Positions 1-13,324 are shown, counted from the stretch's first letter. The stretch: 64,000 bases of DNA from Ascaphus truei (GCA_036426205.1 CM071570.1:7891747-7955746), one strand, 5' to 3'. The notes: generated from the letters alone by a model not told the origin. Numbers and translations are program-made.

Positions 1-930
1 ATTACCCAGAATCTGCTGCAGCAGAGGCCAGGTACTGTATGCTGTGTGATTATGGGGTAAGGTAGGTTTGTGGGCCTGCCTCGGACATGGGAATGAGTTC
101 ATAAGTGTTCTTTATAATTGATATTTAATAAATGCATATTTTAATTATGTTGTGCTGATTTTTATTTACTTTTTTATGGTTGAGCATTGGCCCTTATGGA
201 ATATCCAATGTTATCCTGAACCCTGAAACCCCAGATGGACCTCTTGATGGATTGGGGAAGTGACTTTAATTATTAACTTTTTAACTGCTACTGCTACTGC
301 ATGTGCTAGGTGTCAGGACTTGGTTGTGTCTATATATAGGCATAATGTTTCGTGGATTTAGATCCACCTCAGATCGACCAGATCCTTTGGTCCGAGGATT
401 TCCATGGGTCAGTATTAAAAAGGCCAATCCACCATTTTTAACGTTATTTTACAAAGACAGGGAGCAATTCAAAAGAAGAAAAGTAAAGCAATGGTTGTGG
501 GTTCAAGTCCTGTTGGGTCTGTTAGGACACCATTCCAGTCATTAGGTTGGTGCCTTAGGCTTATCAACTTTATATAGTTGGTATGGAAATCCATTTAGGA
601 TATACTTTGCATATCCAATAGCATAACTCCCAGCCGGGTACCTCAGATGTACTCCTTTTTCAGAATATGGTATTTGGAGGGATGTTTGAGGTGATAAATA
701 TATACACCAGGAGACACGACTAAATTAAAAGTCTCTCTCTCAATATGAAATCCGAGTTCAGATTCATAAACATCCATCGGGATTGTATTCAATGACGGAT
801 TTGAATGAATCATCTTGGCTTTTTTTAGTACCCAATCCACAGACGGATTTTGATGGGGGCACAGATTTGGTCTAAACAATCCGCAGAATTCTGGGAAATG
901 GATTTTAACTGGTTCACCCATCTCTAGTTG
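1..930. other. No gene seen; AT-rich intronic sequence with decayed repeat
   Basis: No credible coding region or RNA gene. Around 340-400 and 640-930 the sequence carries degenerate AATCC/GGATT-type words (for example near 745-850) that resemble the repeat better preserved at 5210-5480. A tRNA-like B-box (GGTTCAAGTCC) occurs near 491 but no A-box partner or cloverleaf is visible. Confidence 0.4.
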
Positions 931-949
931 TGTGCTCTCAATGGGAGAG

Positions 950-1350
950 GTGGTGCTACAGCCCATGCTTAGTGGCAAAACTAAGGCCAGGTTCCCAGTA
1001 GCCGCCGTGGTGCATGCAACTGCATGCCCGCCGCACACACGGTTTATGGGCAGGCTCCAGTCGGTGTGTGTACGTGGCGCACAAGTTGCAATGAGTGACC
1101 GCCTTGGCCAAAAGACAACATTTCTGTCTTTGGCGTGGCGACTGAGCATTGGCCCCATCACGGCGGCGGTTCAGCCAATGAGGTCGAAGCAGCTGCGTGA
1201 CATCATGGCCGCGCCCCTGCCATTTCCCCCCCGGTCGGATCTCCTGCTCTGCTCTGAAAGCACAGCCACAGAGCACAGGTCGCGGCAGACACGGGTGCAC
1301 GCTCCACCAGGCATGCATGCAGCTGTGACCATTGGGGTCAAAGACTTAGT
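950..1350. mobile_element. GC-rich MITE relic related to the one at 46632-46950
   Basis: A GC-rich island in AT-rich surroundings. It shares the phrase GGCGGTTCAGCCAATGAGG (here near 1162-1182) and the following ATCATGGCCGCGCCCC-type segment with the better preserved element at 46632-46950, so both are copies of one family. The ends here are too diverged to place. The ORFs in both directions across it are composition artefacts. Confidence 0.5.
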
Positions 1351-1535
1351 ACTGTGCTCATGGAGGTGGAAACCTCATTGGGGAATGTCAGGGTTTAGTT
1401 ATATACTCTCATAAAATATTGGTTATGGGATTTGGATGGGTTCACCATGTAGATACAGCTTATGTCTAGTGTGCAAGCTTGTATGTATTTATGGAAAAAG
1501 AGGATACCACGGTTACAATATCAGTGCTCTAGAGC

Positions 1536-1700
1536 AGCGGTGCACAAACTGGGGGTCACAAGATTATTTAGGAGGGGCGCAGGTGGCGTGCGGCGAAACC
1601 TGGGGGTGGGCAGAGCTGTGCACGGGCGGCCCTGAAGCTCAAGCTCTGTGCTGCTGCTTCACTGTGCTGTGGCTTGCTGTGGGGTGGGGCCTTGCTGCGG
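1536..1700 (+). mobile_element. hAT-like terminal fragment
   Basis: The segment starting CAGCGGTGCACAAACTGGG at about 1536 resembles a hAT-type terminus common in vertebrates (CAGCGG...CAAACTGGGGG, then a GGGGGCGC-like run). No matching right terminus or target duplication was found, so this is a truncated copy. Confidence 0.35.
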
Positions 1701-1833
1701 GGGTGGAGCATTCCCTGCACACAGATGTACCCTCCTCCTCCTGTCTGTTACCTGCCCCAGTTTTCAGCAGCACACAGGGACCAGAGAAGGAGCATGCTTA
1801 GTATTTCCCACCCAACCCTCCAGGTGAAACTAT

Positions 1834-2790
1834 GTGTTGTGTGTGTTGTATTTGTTGTGTGTGTTGTGTCGGTGTTGGTTGTGATATGAGTGTGTGTTGT
1901 GTCTGTGTTTTGTGATATGTGTGTGTTGTGTCTGTGTGTGTTGTGATTTGAGTATTTGTGTTGTTTGGGTATGGGTGTGTGGGTGTTGTGTCTGTGTTGG
2001 TTGTGATTGAGTGTGTGTTGTGTGTGTGTTGTGATTGATTGAGTGTGTATTGTGATTGAGTGTGTGTTGTGTCTGTGTGTGTGTGTTGTGTTGGTTGTGA
2101 TTGAGTGTGTGTTGTGTGTGCTGTGTGTGGTGTGTCTGTGGTGGTAGTGATTGAGTGTGCGTTGTGGGTGTTGTGATTGTGTCTGTGTGTGCTGTGTGCT
2201 GTGTGTGTGTTGTGATTGAGTGTGTGTGTGTTGTCTGTGTTGGTAGTGATTGTGTATTGTGATAGTGTGTTTTGTGTCTGTGTGTTGTGATTGAGTATGG
2301 TTGTGTGTGTTGTGATTGAGTGTGTGGTTTGTGACTGTGTTGGTTGTGATTATGTGTGTTTGTGTTGTGATTGGGTGTGTGTTGCGATTGAGTGTGTGTG
2401 TTGTTTGTGTTGGTTGTTATTAAGTATGTGTGTGATTTTGTGTGTGTTGTGTCTGTGTGTGTTGTGTCAGTGTTGGTTGTGATTGTGTGTTGTGATTGAA
2501 TGTGTGTGTGTGTGTTGTGTCTGTGGTGTTTGTCTGAGTGTTGTGATTGAGTATGTGTGGGTTTGTATGCATGTTGTGATTGAGTTTGTGTGTGTTGTGT
2601 CTGTGTGTGTTGTGTTGTGTTGTTGTGATTGTGTGGTTGTTGAGTGTGCGTGTGTGTTTTGTCTGTGTTTGTTGTGATTGTGTGTTGTGATTGAGTGTTG
2701 TGTGTGTGTGTGTGTGTTTTGAGTCTGGCGGTCTTGTGTTGGTGGTGTTGTGTCTGTGTGTTTGATTGATATGTGTTGGTGTTATTATTA
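1834..2790 (+). repeat. Degenerate GT-rich tandem repeat
   Basis: About 950 bp of irregular units built from GTGTGTTGTGTCTG, TTGGTTGTGATTGAGT and similar words. The Val/Cys-rich ORFs here are read from the repeat and are not genes. Confidence 0.9.
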
Positions 2791-3005
2791 TATTTAGTTT
2801 GGGGGTATATTAGTTGTTTGCAATAGAATTAGTGCCTTTTTTGGACGACAGGGAAACCCTGACCTCATTTAAAGACTTGTAGTCTTTAAGTCCTTCTATT
2901 GTGATATTAGGCTTCCATTAATTATAAGCTTAGAAGGATTTTTATTATTATATGTTTAGAGGTGTGAGTATAATTCATACTCTCTCTTTGATGTAGTTTT
3001 AAATA

Positions 3006-5870
3006 CGCTTGTGTCTCTATTCCACTACCATTGGAGAATATTTTCTCTCTAACGTTTTTGATTAAGGTATGGTTATACACTGGAAGTACTATTCATACTG
3101 TATCCTCACCTGTTGTTATGTCCATCCATAGCAGCCTTGATTCTTTGTTGTTCTCCACATTGTCTCTGCCTGCTGTTGCATCTTTGTATTTTGTTAGATG
3201 CTGCTGTAGTAGATACATTTAGGATATGCTTGTCCTTGCCTCCTGTTGCACTTTTTGCATATTTCATTAATTTCCTTGGCATATTATTACATTAAGCTAG
3301 GACACACCATTCCAGGTTTGCTTAGTATACAGTACATTACTGTTTGATGTTTCCCCCTTTGTATGATTTGTTCTGTGAGGTTGGCTTACATTGGTAGCAG
3401 TTTTCAGATCACAGTACTCCCCATTGAGATACTTTATATACATTTTTCTCTTTATCAGCATCATTGTATGTTGGGAGTCCCTATCATGATTTATCTGCTA
3501 TCCATGTATTTTGTTATCATTCTAGCATAGGTACACAGCTCACTAAGTTTTTAGTGTTTTATAAGAGTCTATGTGTCTTCAATTGGCTGTTTGTTAATAA
3601 CATTTATGCTTTTGTATGCATACTTGTATGCCCCACTTTTGAAGTCTTAGTAGGTCCTGCTCTATGGGACCTACAACTTTCCCTTCTCCACTTACTATAT
3701 ATACCTTGGCTTCATGGAGCACCACCTATATTATATAGGTTTATTATGTATGTATTTTTACTATGGTAGTAGTGCTCATCCATCTCCCCGTATCCCCCTT
3801 TATTGAATAGGGTGCAGAGTGGTTTTCCCATTCTACACATATAAACTAAAAAGGTGCTATCAGCAAATCACATGCTTACCCACTTCCAGAATAATTTATC
3901 TAGAGCTCAAAACTGCAACACGGTCAGTGAGAAATTGTATTTATTTTATTTGTTTCCATTTTGGAGGACTTGGGAAAACTCTGATCACTACATGTTGTTA
4001 GCAAGTGATTAAATCCATACTAAAGATTATTTTATCTCTGATGATACATTAGTCAATGTGCATATTACGATCATTTTCAGAAGTTTAGATTGTTTAGGAA
4101 TGTTCAAAAGTAATGACTACATTTTCCCGTGCCGTGCAAGATACAAACAACTATACAAGTTATATCATACTGCCAATAACATTAAAGTACCTGGTCATTT
4201 TAATATAAACTCCCTGTAACAGGGACTTATTCCTTTAAAAAAAAAATGCCTCTAAATCCAGCATGGAGCTAGTTAAGTGCAACAGGCAATCAACCAGACT
4301 CCACCTGCCTAAACAGAGCTCTGTGAAATAGTGTCATGTGAGACACATGGAGAGGATTCCTGAGATCATAATGGGGCTGACCCAGGAAGGACAGACCAGA
4401 GATTCCCTAGTCCACAACTGGGCTGACCTGAGGAACAACAGATGTCTTGCGCTGCATAAGGTCTGTAGGCTGACAGGAAGGCAAAGGGGACAAGAACTCT
4501 AAACCTGGATCCTGATATTGCCATAGCACACATGGGTGCGGACCCAGGAGAGCAGAGAGGCCTGCCCCTACAACTACAAGAAACAGATAATACTTTCTTA
4601 TGGGACTTTTGTATGTATGTATGTATGGTAATTAGCTTAGCTATCCACTCTGTAAGTGAGGGCTGGACTACATGTGTAGATATTCTACAAAGCGGAGTAG
4701 GCTTTTCTTTTGCTTATTTTGAATATTTTTGCTGTGTTAAAGAAACAGGCGCAATAAATCCTCATTTTAGTTTCACTTTAAACGGTCTCCATTGCGTACC
4801 TCTGTACACATCTCTTACACTCCCCTATGACTTTTATCTTGTTTAAGAAAATGGACATTTATCTGTTTACAGTAGCTGTTAAATTAAAAAGAGGTTGGTT
4901 CTTTAAGCATTTGCTTGTGATACCTGTAAGTGAGGAGTAGTACATAAATTTACATTTGCTATTAAACATTGATAAGCTTCGACTTACTCCAAAAAAATGA
5001 ACTTTAATTAACCTCTTTGAAATGTGTGCCACATTAAGGCAATGAACAGAGATTGCTGCCGTTTTTCTTTGCTTTTTAAATTAAATCTTCAGTTGAATTT
5101 CTGTACTGTGATTTGGGGGAAAAAATGTATTTAGGAATAGTCCTGGAATTTGACAATTTCCTCTGAGTTTCCATTATATTTAGCATTAGATTTATAGTTA
5201 ACTGTATAGATGGGCGAATCCACCTGAATCCGTTTCACGGATTTTCTTGCAAGCAAATCCATTTTGTGGTGTAAAATCCGCAAATGATTTGATCGGTTTT
5301 AATCCACGCAGATTCATCACAAACTGCCATTGGATACAATCCATTGACAGATTTGTAGAATCCAATCCACAGATTCAGCAATCTGTTGGCGAACTCTTAA
5401 GAATCCACCAATGGATTGCTGAATCCATGGATTGGATTCTGATAATCCGTCCACGGTTTGCGGAATCCACGGAGAGTATTGGTATTATTAATAATTATAG
5501 GCTAAAGCAGTAAAATTCAGGGCATTATTGAAAACCATGCTCTCTGATTGGTTAAAATTCCAGGCATTATCCAATGAGTAATGCCCGGAATTTTAGCAGT
5601 TGCAAAGTGCAGTTTTCAATCTGTTTATTTCCAGCCAATCAGCTTTCAGAAAAGCTGAGACAGGGCAGGGGATTGGTTCAAATGAAGTAACAGCTCCGAG
5701 ACAGGGCAGGGGATTGGTCAAAAAGTATCAGCCACGGTTTGACTCCTCCCCCTCCCGACCTGATTGAGATTTTCTGAGCAGATTCAGTTGAATTGGGGGG
5801 GGGGAGGGGTGGGAGTAGTCTGCAAAGAAGTAAGTGGTTGTCTGCAGTTTGTTTGTGGCTGCAGTTTGTG
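3006..5870. repeat. First copy of a duplicated unique block (A copy)
   Basis: Unique-looking AT-rich DNA that recurs in the same order and orientation at 7752-10780. Matching landmarks include ACGCTTGTG (3007 and 7752), AACAGGCAATCAACCAG (about 4279 and 9138) and GAGAGCAGAGAGGCCTGCCC (about 4549 and 9421). The two versions differ mostly by one-base insertions and deletions. No gene is seen in it. Confidence 0.85.
5205..5600. mobile_element. Palindrome-rich nonautonomous element (AATCCAC repeat plus GGGCATTA MITE)
   Basis: From 5205 there is a run of AATCCAC/GGATT words. At 5511-5602 a short inverted repeat is formed by GCAGTAAAATTCAGGGCATTA and its approximate complement ending at GGAATTTTAGCAGT. 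The GGGCATTA core recurs in the larger palindrome at 13325-13466. Confidence 0.45.
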
Positions 5871-6185
5871 TGTGTGTGTCAGTAACAGTGTGTGTGCTGT
5901 TGTGTTGTATATCTGTGTAGAGGTGCTGTGTGTATGTGTATAGAGTGCGTGTGTTTGTGTGGTGTGCTTGTGTGTGTAGAGCTGTTGTGTGTGTAGAGGT
6001 GCTGTGTTGTGTGTGGCTGGTTTTGTGTGTGTTTGTGTGTGTGTGTTGTGCTGTTGTATGTGTAGCAGTAGTTTGTGTGTGTGTAGAGCTGCTGTGTTGT
6101 GTGTGTGTAGAGCTGCTGTGTTTTGTGTGTAGAGGTGCTGTGTTGTGTGTGTATAGATGGTGTGTGTGTGTGTGGGGGTGTGTGG

Positions 6186-6228
<43 letters not shown>

Positions 6229-6369
6229 GAGCTCCAGTGTGTGTGTCAGTGTCAGCAGCAGTGTATATGGGTGTAGCATGTGTGTGTAGCAGCAGTTTGT
6301 GTGTGTGTGTGTGTGTAGAGGTGCTGTGTTGGATGTAGAGTTGCTGTGTATACAGGTGCAGTATTGTGT

Positions 6370-6419
<50 letters not shown>

Positions 6420-6785
6420 TGTGTGTGTAGAGGTGCTCTGTTGGGTATAGAGGTGCTGTGTTGTGTGTTTGTGTGGGGTATGTGTAAAAGTGCTGTGTTG
6501 TGCTGTGTTGTGAGTAGAGGTGGGGGAGAGAGTGCAAAGTTTAGTAAGTGGCTGCATTTTTTATTGTGGCTGCGGTTTATGTGTGTGTGTGTATGTGTGT
6601 GTATGTGTTGTGCTGTTGTATGTGTAGCAGCAGTTTGTGTGTGTGTGGAGCTGCTGTGTGTGTAAAGCTGCTGTGTTGTGTGTGTGTAGAGCTGCTGTGG
6701 TGTGTGTGTAGAGCTGCTGTGTTGTGTGTGTAGAGGTGATGTGTTGTGAGTGTAGAGGAGGTGCTGTGTTGTGTGTCTAGAGCTC

Positions 6786-6834
<49 letters not shown>

Positions 6835-7471
6835 TGTGTGTGTGCGTGTGTTTGTGTGGTGTGCTTGTGTGTGTAGAGCTGCTGTGTGTGTAGAGGTGCT
6901 GTGTTGTGTGTGGTGTGCTGTTGTGTGTGTGTGTGTGTAGCAGCAGTTTGTGTGGGTTGAGCTGCTATGTGTGTGTAGCGCTGCCGTGTTGTGTGTAGAG
7001 GTGCTGTGTTGTGTGCAGAGTTGCTGTGTATAGAGGTGCAGTGTTGTGTGTGTATGTTGTGTGTGTAGAGGTGCTGTGTTGTGTATAGAGGTGCAGTGTT
7101 GTGTGTGTTTGTGGGGTATGTGTAGAGGTGCTGTGTTGTGCTGTGTTGTGTTTAGACGTGGGGGGGGAGAGTGCAAAGTTTAGTAAGTGGCTGCATTTTT
7201 GATTGTGGCTGCTGTGTATGTGTGTGTGTGTGTGTGTGTGTTGTGCTGTTGTATGTGTAGCAGTAGTTTGTGCGTGTGTAGAACTGCTGTGTTGTGTGTG
7301 TGCAGAGCTGCTGTGTTGTGTGTGTGTAGAGCTGCTGTGTTGTGTGTGTAGAGCTGCTGTGTTGTGTGTGTAGAGCTGCTGTGTTGTGTGTGTAGAGGTG
7401 CTGTGTTGTGTGTGTAGAGGTGATGTGTTGTGGGTGTAGAGGAGGTGCTGTTTTGTGTGTCTAGAGCTCCA

Positions 7472-7538
<67 letters not shown>

Positions 7539-7650
7539 AGCAGTTTGTGTGTGTTGAGCTGCTGTGTGTGTATAGAGCTGCTGTGTTTTGTGTGTAGAGG
7601 TGCTGTGTTGTGTGTGTAGAGGTGCTGTGTTTTGAGTGTAGAGGAGGTGC
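5865..7650 (+). repeat. GT microsatellite and GTAGAGCTGCTGTGTTGT tandem repeat (A copy)
   Basis: Long (GT)n tracts (6185-6225, 6367-6415, 6788-6832, 7475-7538) alternate with units close to GTGTGTAGAGCTGCTGTGTT. Thr/His-rich reading frames on the minus strand and Val/Cys-rich ones on the plus strand come only from the repeat. Confidence 0.95.
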
Positions 7651-7751
7651 NNNNNNNNNNNNNNNNNNNNNNNNNNNNNNNNNNNNNNNNNNNNNNNNNN
7701 NNNNNNNNNNNNNNNNNNNNNNNNNNNNNNNNNNNNNNNNNNNNNNNNNNN
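7651..7751. other. Assembly gap (101 N)
   Basis: A run of undetermined bases. It separates the end of a GT repeat tract from a second version of the sequence that starts at 3006, which suggests two contig ends that were scaffolded rather than merged. Confidence 0.99.
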
Positions 7752-10700
7752 ACGCTTGTGCTATCCTAGCTCTTCAAATAACCATTGGAGAATACTTTCT
7801 CCTAAACGTTTTTGATTTGATAAGGATCGGTTATTACTGGTCAGTATATTCATACTGTGATCTCCCTGTTGTTATGTCCCATCCATAGCAACCTTGATTC
7901 TTTGTTGTTCTCCAATACTGTCTCTGCCTGCTGTTGACTTGTTGTATTTTGTTATGATCGGTAAGTGATACTTTTAGGAATATGCCTTGTCACTGCTCTG
8001 TTTTCACTTTTTGTTGATTTCATTAATTTCCTTGGCATATTAGTACAGTAAGCTAGGACCACAACCACCATTCCAGGTTTGCTAGTCATTAACATACATT
8101 ACTTGTTGCATGTTTTCCCCTTTCCCCCTTTTTTGTATGATTGGTTTCTGTGGTTGGCTACATTGTACGCAGTTTTCAGATTCACAGACTCCCCATTGAG
8201 AATTACTTTATATACATTTTCTCTTTAGCAGCATCATTGTATGTTTGGGAGTTCCCGGTACATGATTTATCTGTACCATGTATTTGTTACATTCTTAGCA
8301 TAAGTACACAGCTTCACTAACGTTTTTAGTGTTTTTAGAGTGCTAGTGTTTTCAATTGGGTTTGTTATAAACAGTTTGCTTTGAGTTGATCATACTTGTA
8401 ATGCCCCACAATTTAGTCTTAGTAGGTCTCGGCTCTATGGGACCTACAGAACTTTCCCACTTCTCTCCACTTACATATATCCTATGCTTTCATGGAGACA
8501 CCACCTTATATTATAAGGTTTTTAGTATGTATGTTTTTTACGACTGTTTACAGTTAGGGCTCATCCATCTACCCCGTTTATCACCTTTATTGAAAGGGTG
8601 CAGAGTGGTTTTCCCCATTCTACACATATAACACTAAGGTATAAAGGGCAAACAGTCCCTGCGTAGTAACTATGGACTCAAGGCTGGGAGAAGTAGCAGG
8701 CGAGACCTGAGAGTTCGATTCCTCCTATATTCATACCCTTTCACTTCCATGAATCTTGTATCTAGCGCTCAAAACGCAACACAGCGTCAGTCGAACATGT
8801 ATTTATTTATTTGTTTCCATTTTGGGAGGACTTGGGATAAACCTTGATCACTACATATGTTGTTCGCAGTAGTGATTAAATCCTACTAGTATTTTATCTC
8901 TGATGATACCTTACGTCAATGTGCATACTTACGACATTTTCAGAATTCTAGATGGTTAGGAATGTTCAAAGTAATGCCTACATTTTCCCGTGCCGTGCAA
9001 AGCTACAAACAACTTACAAGTTATATCATACTGCCAATAACATAAAGTACGGTCCAATTTTAATAAACCCCTGTAACAGGGATCTATTTCCTTTAAAAAC
9101 AAATGCTATAATCCAGCATGGAGCTAGTTAAAGTTGCAACAGGCAATCAACCAGGATCCTCCACTGCCTAAACATGAGCTCTGTGTAATCAGTGTCCATG
9201 TGCACAATGGAGAGGATTCCTGAGATCATAATGGGGCTGACCCAGAAAAGGAAGGAACAGACCGAGATTCCCTAGTCCACAAACTGGCTGACATGGGAAC
9301 CAAACAGATTGTCTTGCGCTGCATTAGGTCTTGTAGGCTGTACAGGAAGGCAAATGGGGACAAAGAACTTAAACCTGGACCTGATATATATTGCCATAGC
9401 ACCACATGGGTGCGGACCCAGGAGAGCAGAGAGGCCTGCCCCTACCAACTACACGAAAACAGATAATATTCTTTATGGGACTTTGTATGTATGTATGTTA
9501 GGAGTAAGTAATTAGCTTTCACTCTGTAAGTGAGGGCTGTGTCTGGATACATGTGTAGATATTCTACAAAAGCGGAAGTAGTTTTCTTTTGCCTTATTGA
9601 TGAATTATTTTTGCGTGGGTAAAGAAACAGGCGCAATAAATCCTCATTGTTAGTTCACTTTAAACGGTCTCCATTGCGTAACTCTGTCACATCTCTTACA
9701 CTCCTATGACTTTTCTTGTTTAAGAAAATGGACATTTATCGTTACAGTAGAGTGTTAAATTAAAAGAGGTTGGTCTTTAAGCATTTGCTTGTGATACCTG
9801 TATATTGAGGAAGTAGTACGTCAGTACATAAATTTACATTTGCCTATTAAAATGATAAGGCTCGACTACTCCAAAAAAACGAACTTTTAATAACCTCTTT
9901 GAAATGTGTGCCACATTAAGGCATGAACAGAGATTGCTGCGTTTTTTCTTGCTTTTTAAATTAATCTCAGTTGAATTTCTGTGTACTGTGATTTGGGGGA
10001 AAAAATGTATTGGGAAATAGTCCTGGAATTGACAATTTTCCTCTGGGTTCCATTATATTTAGCATTAGATTATAGTTTTAACTGTATATTAATAGATGGG
10101 CGAATCCACCTTAATCGTTTCACGGATTTTCTTGCAAAAGCAAATCCATTTGTGTGGTGTGTAAAATCCGCAATGATTTGATCGGTTTTATAATCCACGC
10201 AGATTCATCACAAACTGCCCTTGGATCAATCATTGACAGATTTGTAGGAATCCAATCCACAGATTCAAGCAATTGTTTGGCGAATCTAAGAAATCACCAA
10301 TGGATGTGATAATCCATGGATTGGATTCTGATAATCCGTCCACGGGTTTGCGGGAATCCACGCGAGAGAGTATTGGTATATTATTATAATTATAGGCTAA
10401 AGCAGTAAAATTCAGGGCATTATTGAAAACCATGCTCTGATTGGTTAAAATTCCAGGCATATCCAATGGTAATGCCCGGAAATTTTAGCAGTTGCAAAGT
10501 GCAGTTTTCAATCTGTTTATTCAGCCAATCCGCTTTCAGAAAAAAGCTTGAAAGGGCAGGGGACAGGGGGATTGGTTCAAATGAAGTATATAACAGCTCC
10601 GCAGACAGGGCAGGGGATTGGTCAAAAAAGTATCAGCCCACGGTTTGACTCCTCCCCCTCCACGACTGATTGAGATTATTTCGAGCAGATTCAGTTGAAT

Positions 10701-10780
10701 TGGGGGGGGGGAGGGGGGTGGGGGAGTAGTCGGCAAGAAGTAAGTGGTTGTCTTGAAGTTTGTTTGTGGCTGCAGTTTGT
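7752..10780. repeat. Second, error-rich copy of the 3006-5870 block (B copy)
   Basis: Aligns by eye along its whole length to 3006-5870 with frequent single-base indels, many at short homopolymers. One larger difference is extra sequence around 8640-8735 that is absent from the A copy. No gene is seen. Confidence 0.85.
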
Positions 10781-13240
10781 GTGTGTGTGTAAGTGAGGAA
10801 CAATCGTGTGTGTGTGTTTGTTGTATATAGCTGTTGTTAGGGTGTGTGTGTGGGTTGCTGTGTGTGTGTGTGTGTTGTGTGTTGTGGTGTGTTGTGTATT
10901 GGTGGGCATGATCCAGTGTGTTGTGTGTCAGTGTCAGCAGTCAGTGTATATGGGGGTGTAGCATTGGTGTGTAGCAACAGTTGGTTTGTGTTGTGTGTTG
11001 TGTAGAGCAGGGTTGGTGTAGAGTTTGCTGGGTATACAAGGTGGCCAGTATGTGTGCGTATTTTGTTGCATGTGTGTGGTGTTTTGTGGTGTTGTGTGTG
11101 GTGTGGGGGAAGGGAGGGGGGTAACAGAGTGGGGGCGGGACGGGGGTGAGGAGGGGCGGGGGGAGAGGACGAGGAGCGGGAGAGGGGAGCGGAGGAGAGA
11201 GGCAGTGTCGAAGTCGGCGGGTGGGGGTGGGGGGGAGTGTAGGAGGAGGGGGTAAAAGGGATGGGGGTGGGGAGGGGGGAGGGGGGGGGGACAGGACGAT
11301 GTGGGGGGGAGAGGGATGAGTGATGGAGTGAGGGGCCCAGGGATCGAAGAACCCGCGGGACTGGACGAAAGACGGGGACTGAGCTGAGAGAGGAGAGCGG
11401 AGAAGAGTGCCGAGAGAGTGCAAAGAGATTAGTAAGTTGGCTCTGCATTTTGTAGGTGAGCTGGGGTGTATGGTGTGTGGGTATGTTGGTGTATGGGTTG
11501 TGTGTTGTTGTATGTGTAGCAGCAGTTGGTGGAGTGTTGTATGTGGAGATCGCTGTGGAGTAAAGATGCTGTCTGTGCGAATGTGTGTTGTATAGAGCGA
11601 TGTGGTGTGTGTGTTTTAGAGCTGCTGGGTTGGTGCTGTGTAGATGAGTGTGTGTGCATGTGTTTGTGAGTTCGTGAGTACGTGTAGAGGATTAGAGTGA
11701 ATCGCTGGGTGGATCAAATTGTGAGGTAGAAGGAGGTGATGTTTGTGTGTTAGAGAGAAAGTGGGTGATGGGTGTGGTGTGTGTAGTAGAATGTGTGTGT
11801 TGGTGGTTGATTTGTGTGTAAGATTGTGAGTGTGTTAGTGTTTGTGTGGTGTGCATTGTAAAGGTGTGTGTGTTAGAGATGCAGTGATGATCTGTGTGTT
11901 GTAGATGTGTGCGTGTGTGTGTGGTGTGAGTGTTGTGTGTGTGGTTGTGTTGTTGTTTTGTAGAGAAAGAAGTTGTGTGGGTTGAGCGACTATGTGTGTG
12001 TCTGTTAGACAGTGCCGTGGGAGAGTGTGTGTGTGCTAGAGGATGATGTGTTGTGATGAAGAGAAGTTGGATGTTTGTTGACGTGAAACGTGTTGCAGTT
12101 GTAGTGTGGGTATGTTGTGTGTGTAGATGTAGCAGGTGTCCCTGTTTGTTGGTTATAGGAGGGAAGTGATTGTGTTGTGTGGTGGGGTATGGGTTAGAGC
12201 TGTGTGGCTTGTCTTTTTTGGTACTGTAGTGATGTGTTGTGGATGTGTTGAGCCTGTGTGGGTTTTAGGACGTGGGGGGGAGAGTGCAAAGTTTAGTAAG
12301 TGAGCTGCATTTTTGATTGGGCTGCCTGTGTATTAGTGTGGTGTGTGTGTGTGTGTTGTGGGTTGTATGGTAGCAGTAGTTTGCTGTTAGAACGTGTGTT
12401 GTATAGGACGAGCTGCTGGTTCGTGTGGTGCTAGAGCTGCTGTGCTTGTGTGGGGTGTGATGTAGGTGTGTGTGTAGCGCTGTGTAAGTGTGGTTGTGTG
12501 TAGACGGTGTATGTAGAGTGCTGGTTGTGTGTGTAGAGGTTTGATGTGTGGGGTGTAGAGGAGGGTGCTGTTTTGTGTTCTAGAGACTACAGTGTATGTG
12601 TGTGTGTGTGTCGTGATTGCTGTGTGTGTGTGTGGTGGATGTGTGTGTGGTGTTTTTCTTGTGTGCTTGTGTTTGGTAGGTTGTTGTTTTGTGTGGTGTG
12701 TGTATAGAGCTGCTGTGGTTGTGTGGTGTAGAGGCTGTGTTTTGTGTGTAGAGGTGCTGTGTTGTTTGTGTTAGAGAGGTAGGGGGTGATGGTTGTGTGT
12801 GTATAGGATGATATAAAGTGTGTGTCGTGTAGTGGTGTTGGTGGGGGTGGGTGTGTGTGTGTGGTGTGGGCTGGTGTGTGGGGTGTCGGGTGGTGATTGG
12901 TGTGTTGTGTGGTTGTGTGATGTGGGTGTGTTGTGATGTGAATGGTGTGTGTGGTGTGTGTGTACTGTGTGTGTGTGTGTGAGTGATTGGTGTGTGTCTG
13001 TGTGGTCGTGTGTGGTGGTGGTTGTGTGTGTAGTAGTTGATGGTGTGTGTTGTGGTGTTGTGTTGCTGGTGTGTGTGTGATGTGTGTGTGTGTGTGTTGT
13101 GTGTGTGTGTGTGTGTGTGGGTGTGGGGTGGTGGGTGGGGGGTGGTGTGGGGGGGTGGGTAGACATGAGTGGAGGCAGAGGGGGCAGTGGCAGTGTGTGG
13201 ATATAGATATCTTGCAGTTGTAAGAGTATATAGAGGGTGT
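10780..13240 (+). repeat. Noisy GT-rich repeat (B copy of the 5865-7650 tract)
   Basis: Contains the same words as 5865-7650 (GTAGCAGCAGTT, GAGAGTGCAAAGTTTAGTAAGT, TAGAGCTGCTGTG) but the periodicity is broken by many indels. A G-rich interval at 11100-11300 has no clear counterpart in the A copy. The Pro/Ser/His-rich minus-strand ORFs here are artefacts. Confidence 0.85.
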
Positions 13241-13324
13241 TCATTTTATTTTAAGTTTAAAAAAATTATTTAAACTAACAAAAGTGTTTCATTATGTATG
13301 AAATAAGCCTACATTTAGCCTATA

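Noticed and set aside
470..510. tRNA gene suggested by GGTTCAAGTCC
   Set aside because: Only a B-box-like word; no A box, anticodon arm or acceptor pairing.
5728..6537. 269-codon His/Thr-rich ORF on the minus strand
   Set aside because: Direct translation of a GT microsatellite; no domain and no splice or start context.
3006..10780. True biological tandem duplication
   Set aside because: Possible, but indel-dominated differences and the N gap fit an assembly overlap better.
10837..11448. Pro/Ser-rich 203-codon ORF on the minus strand
   Set aside because: Comes from the G-rich part of the error-rich GT repeat copy.
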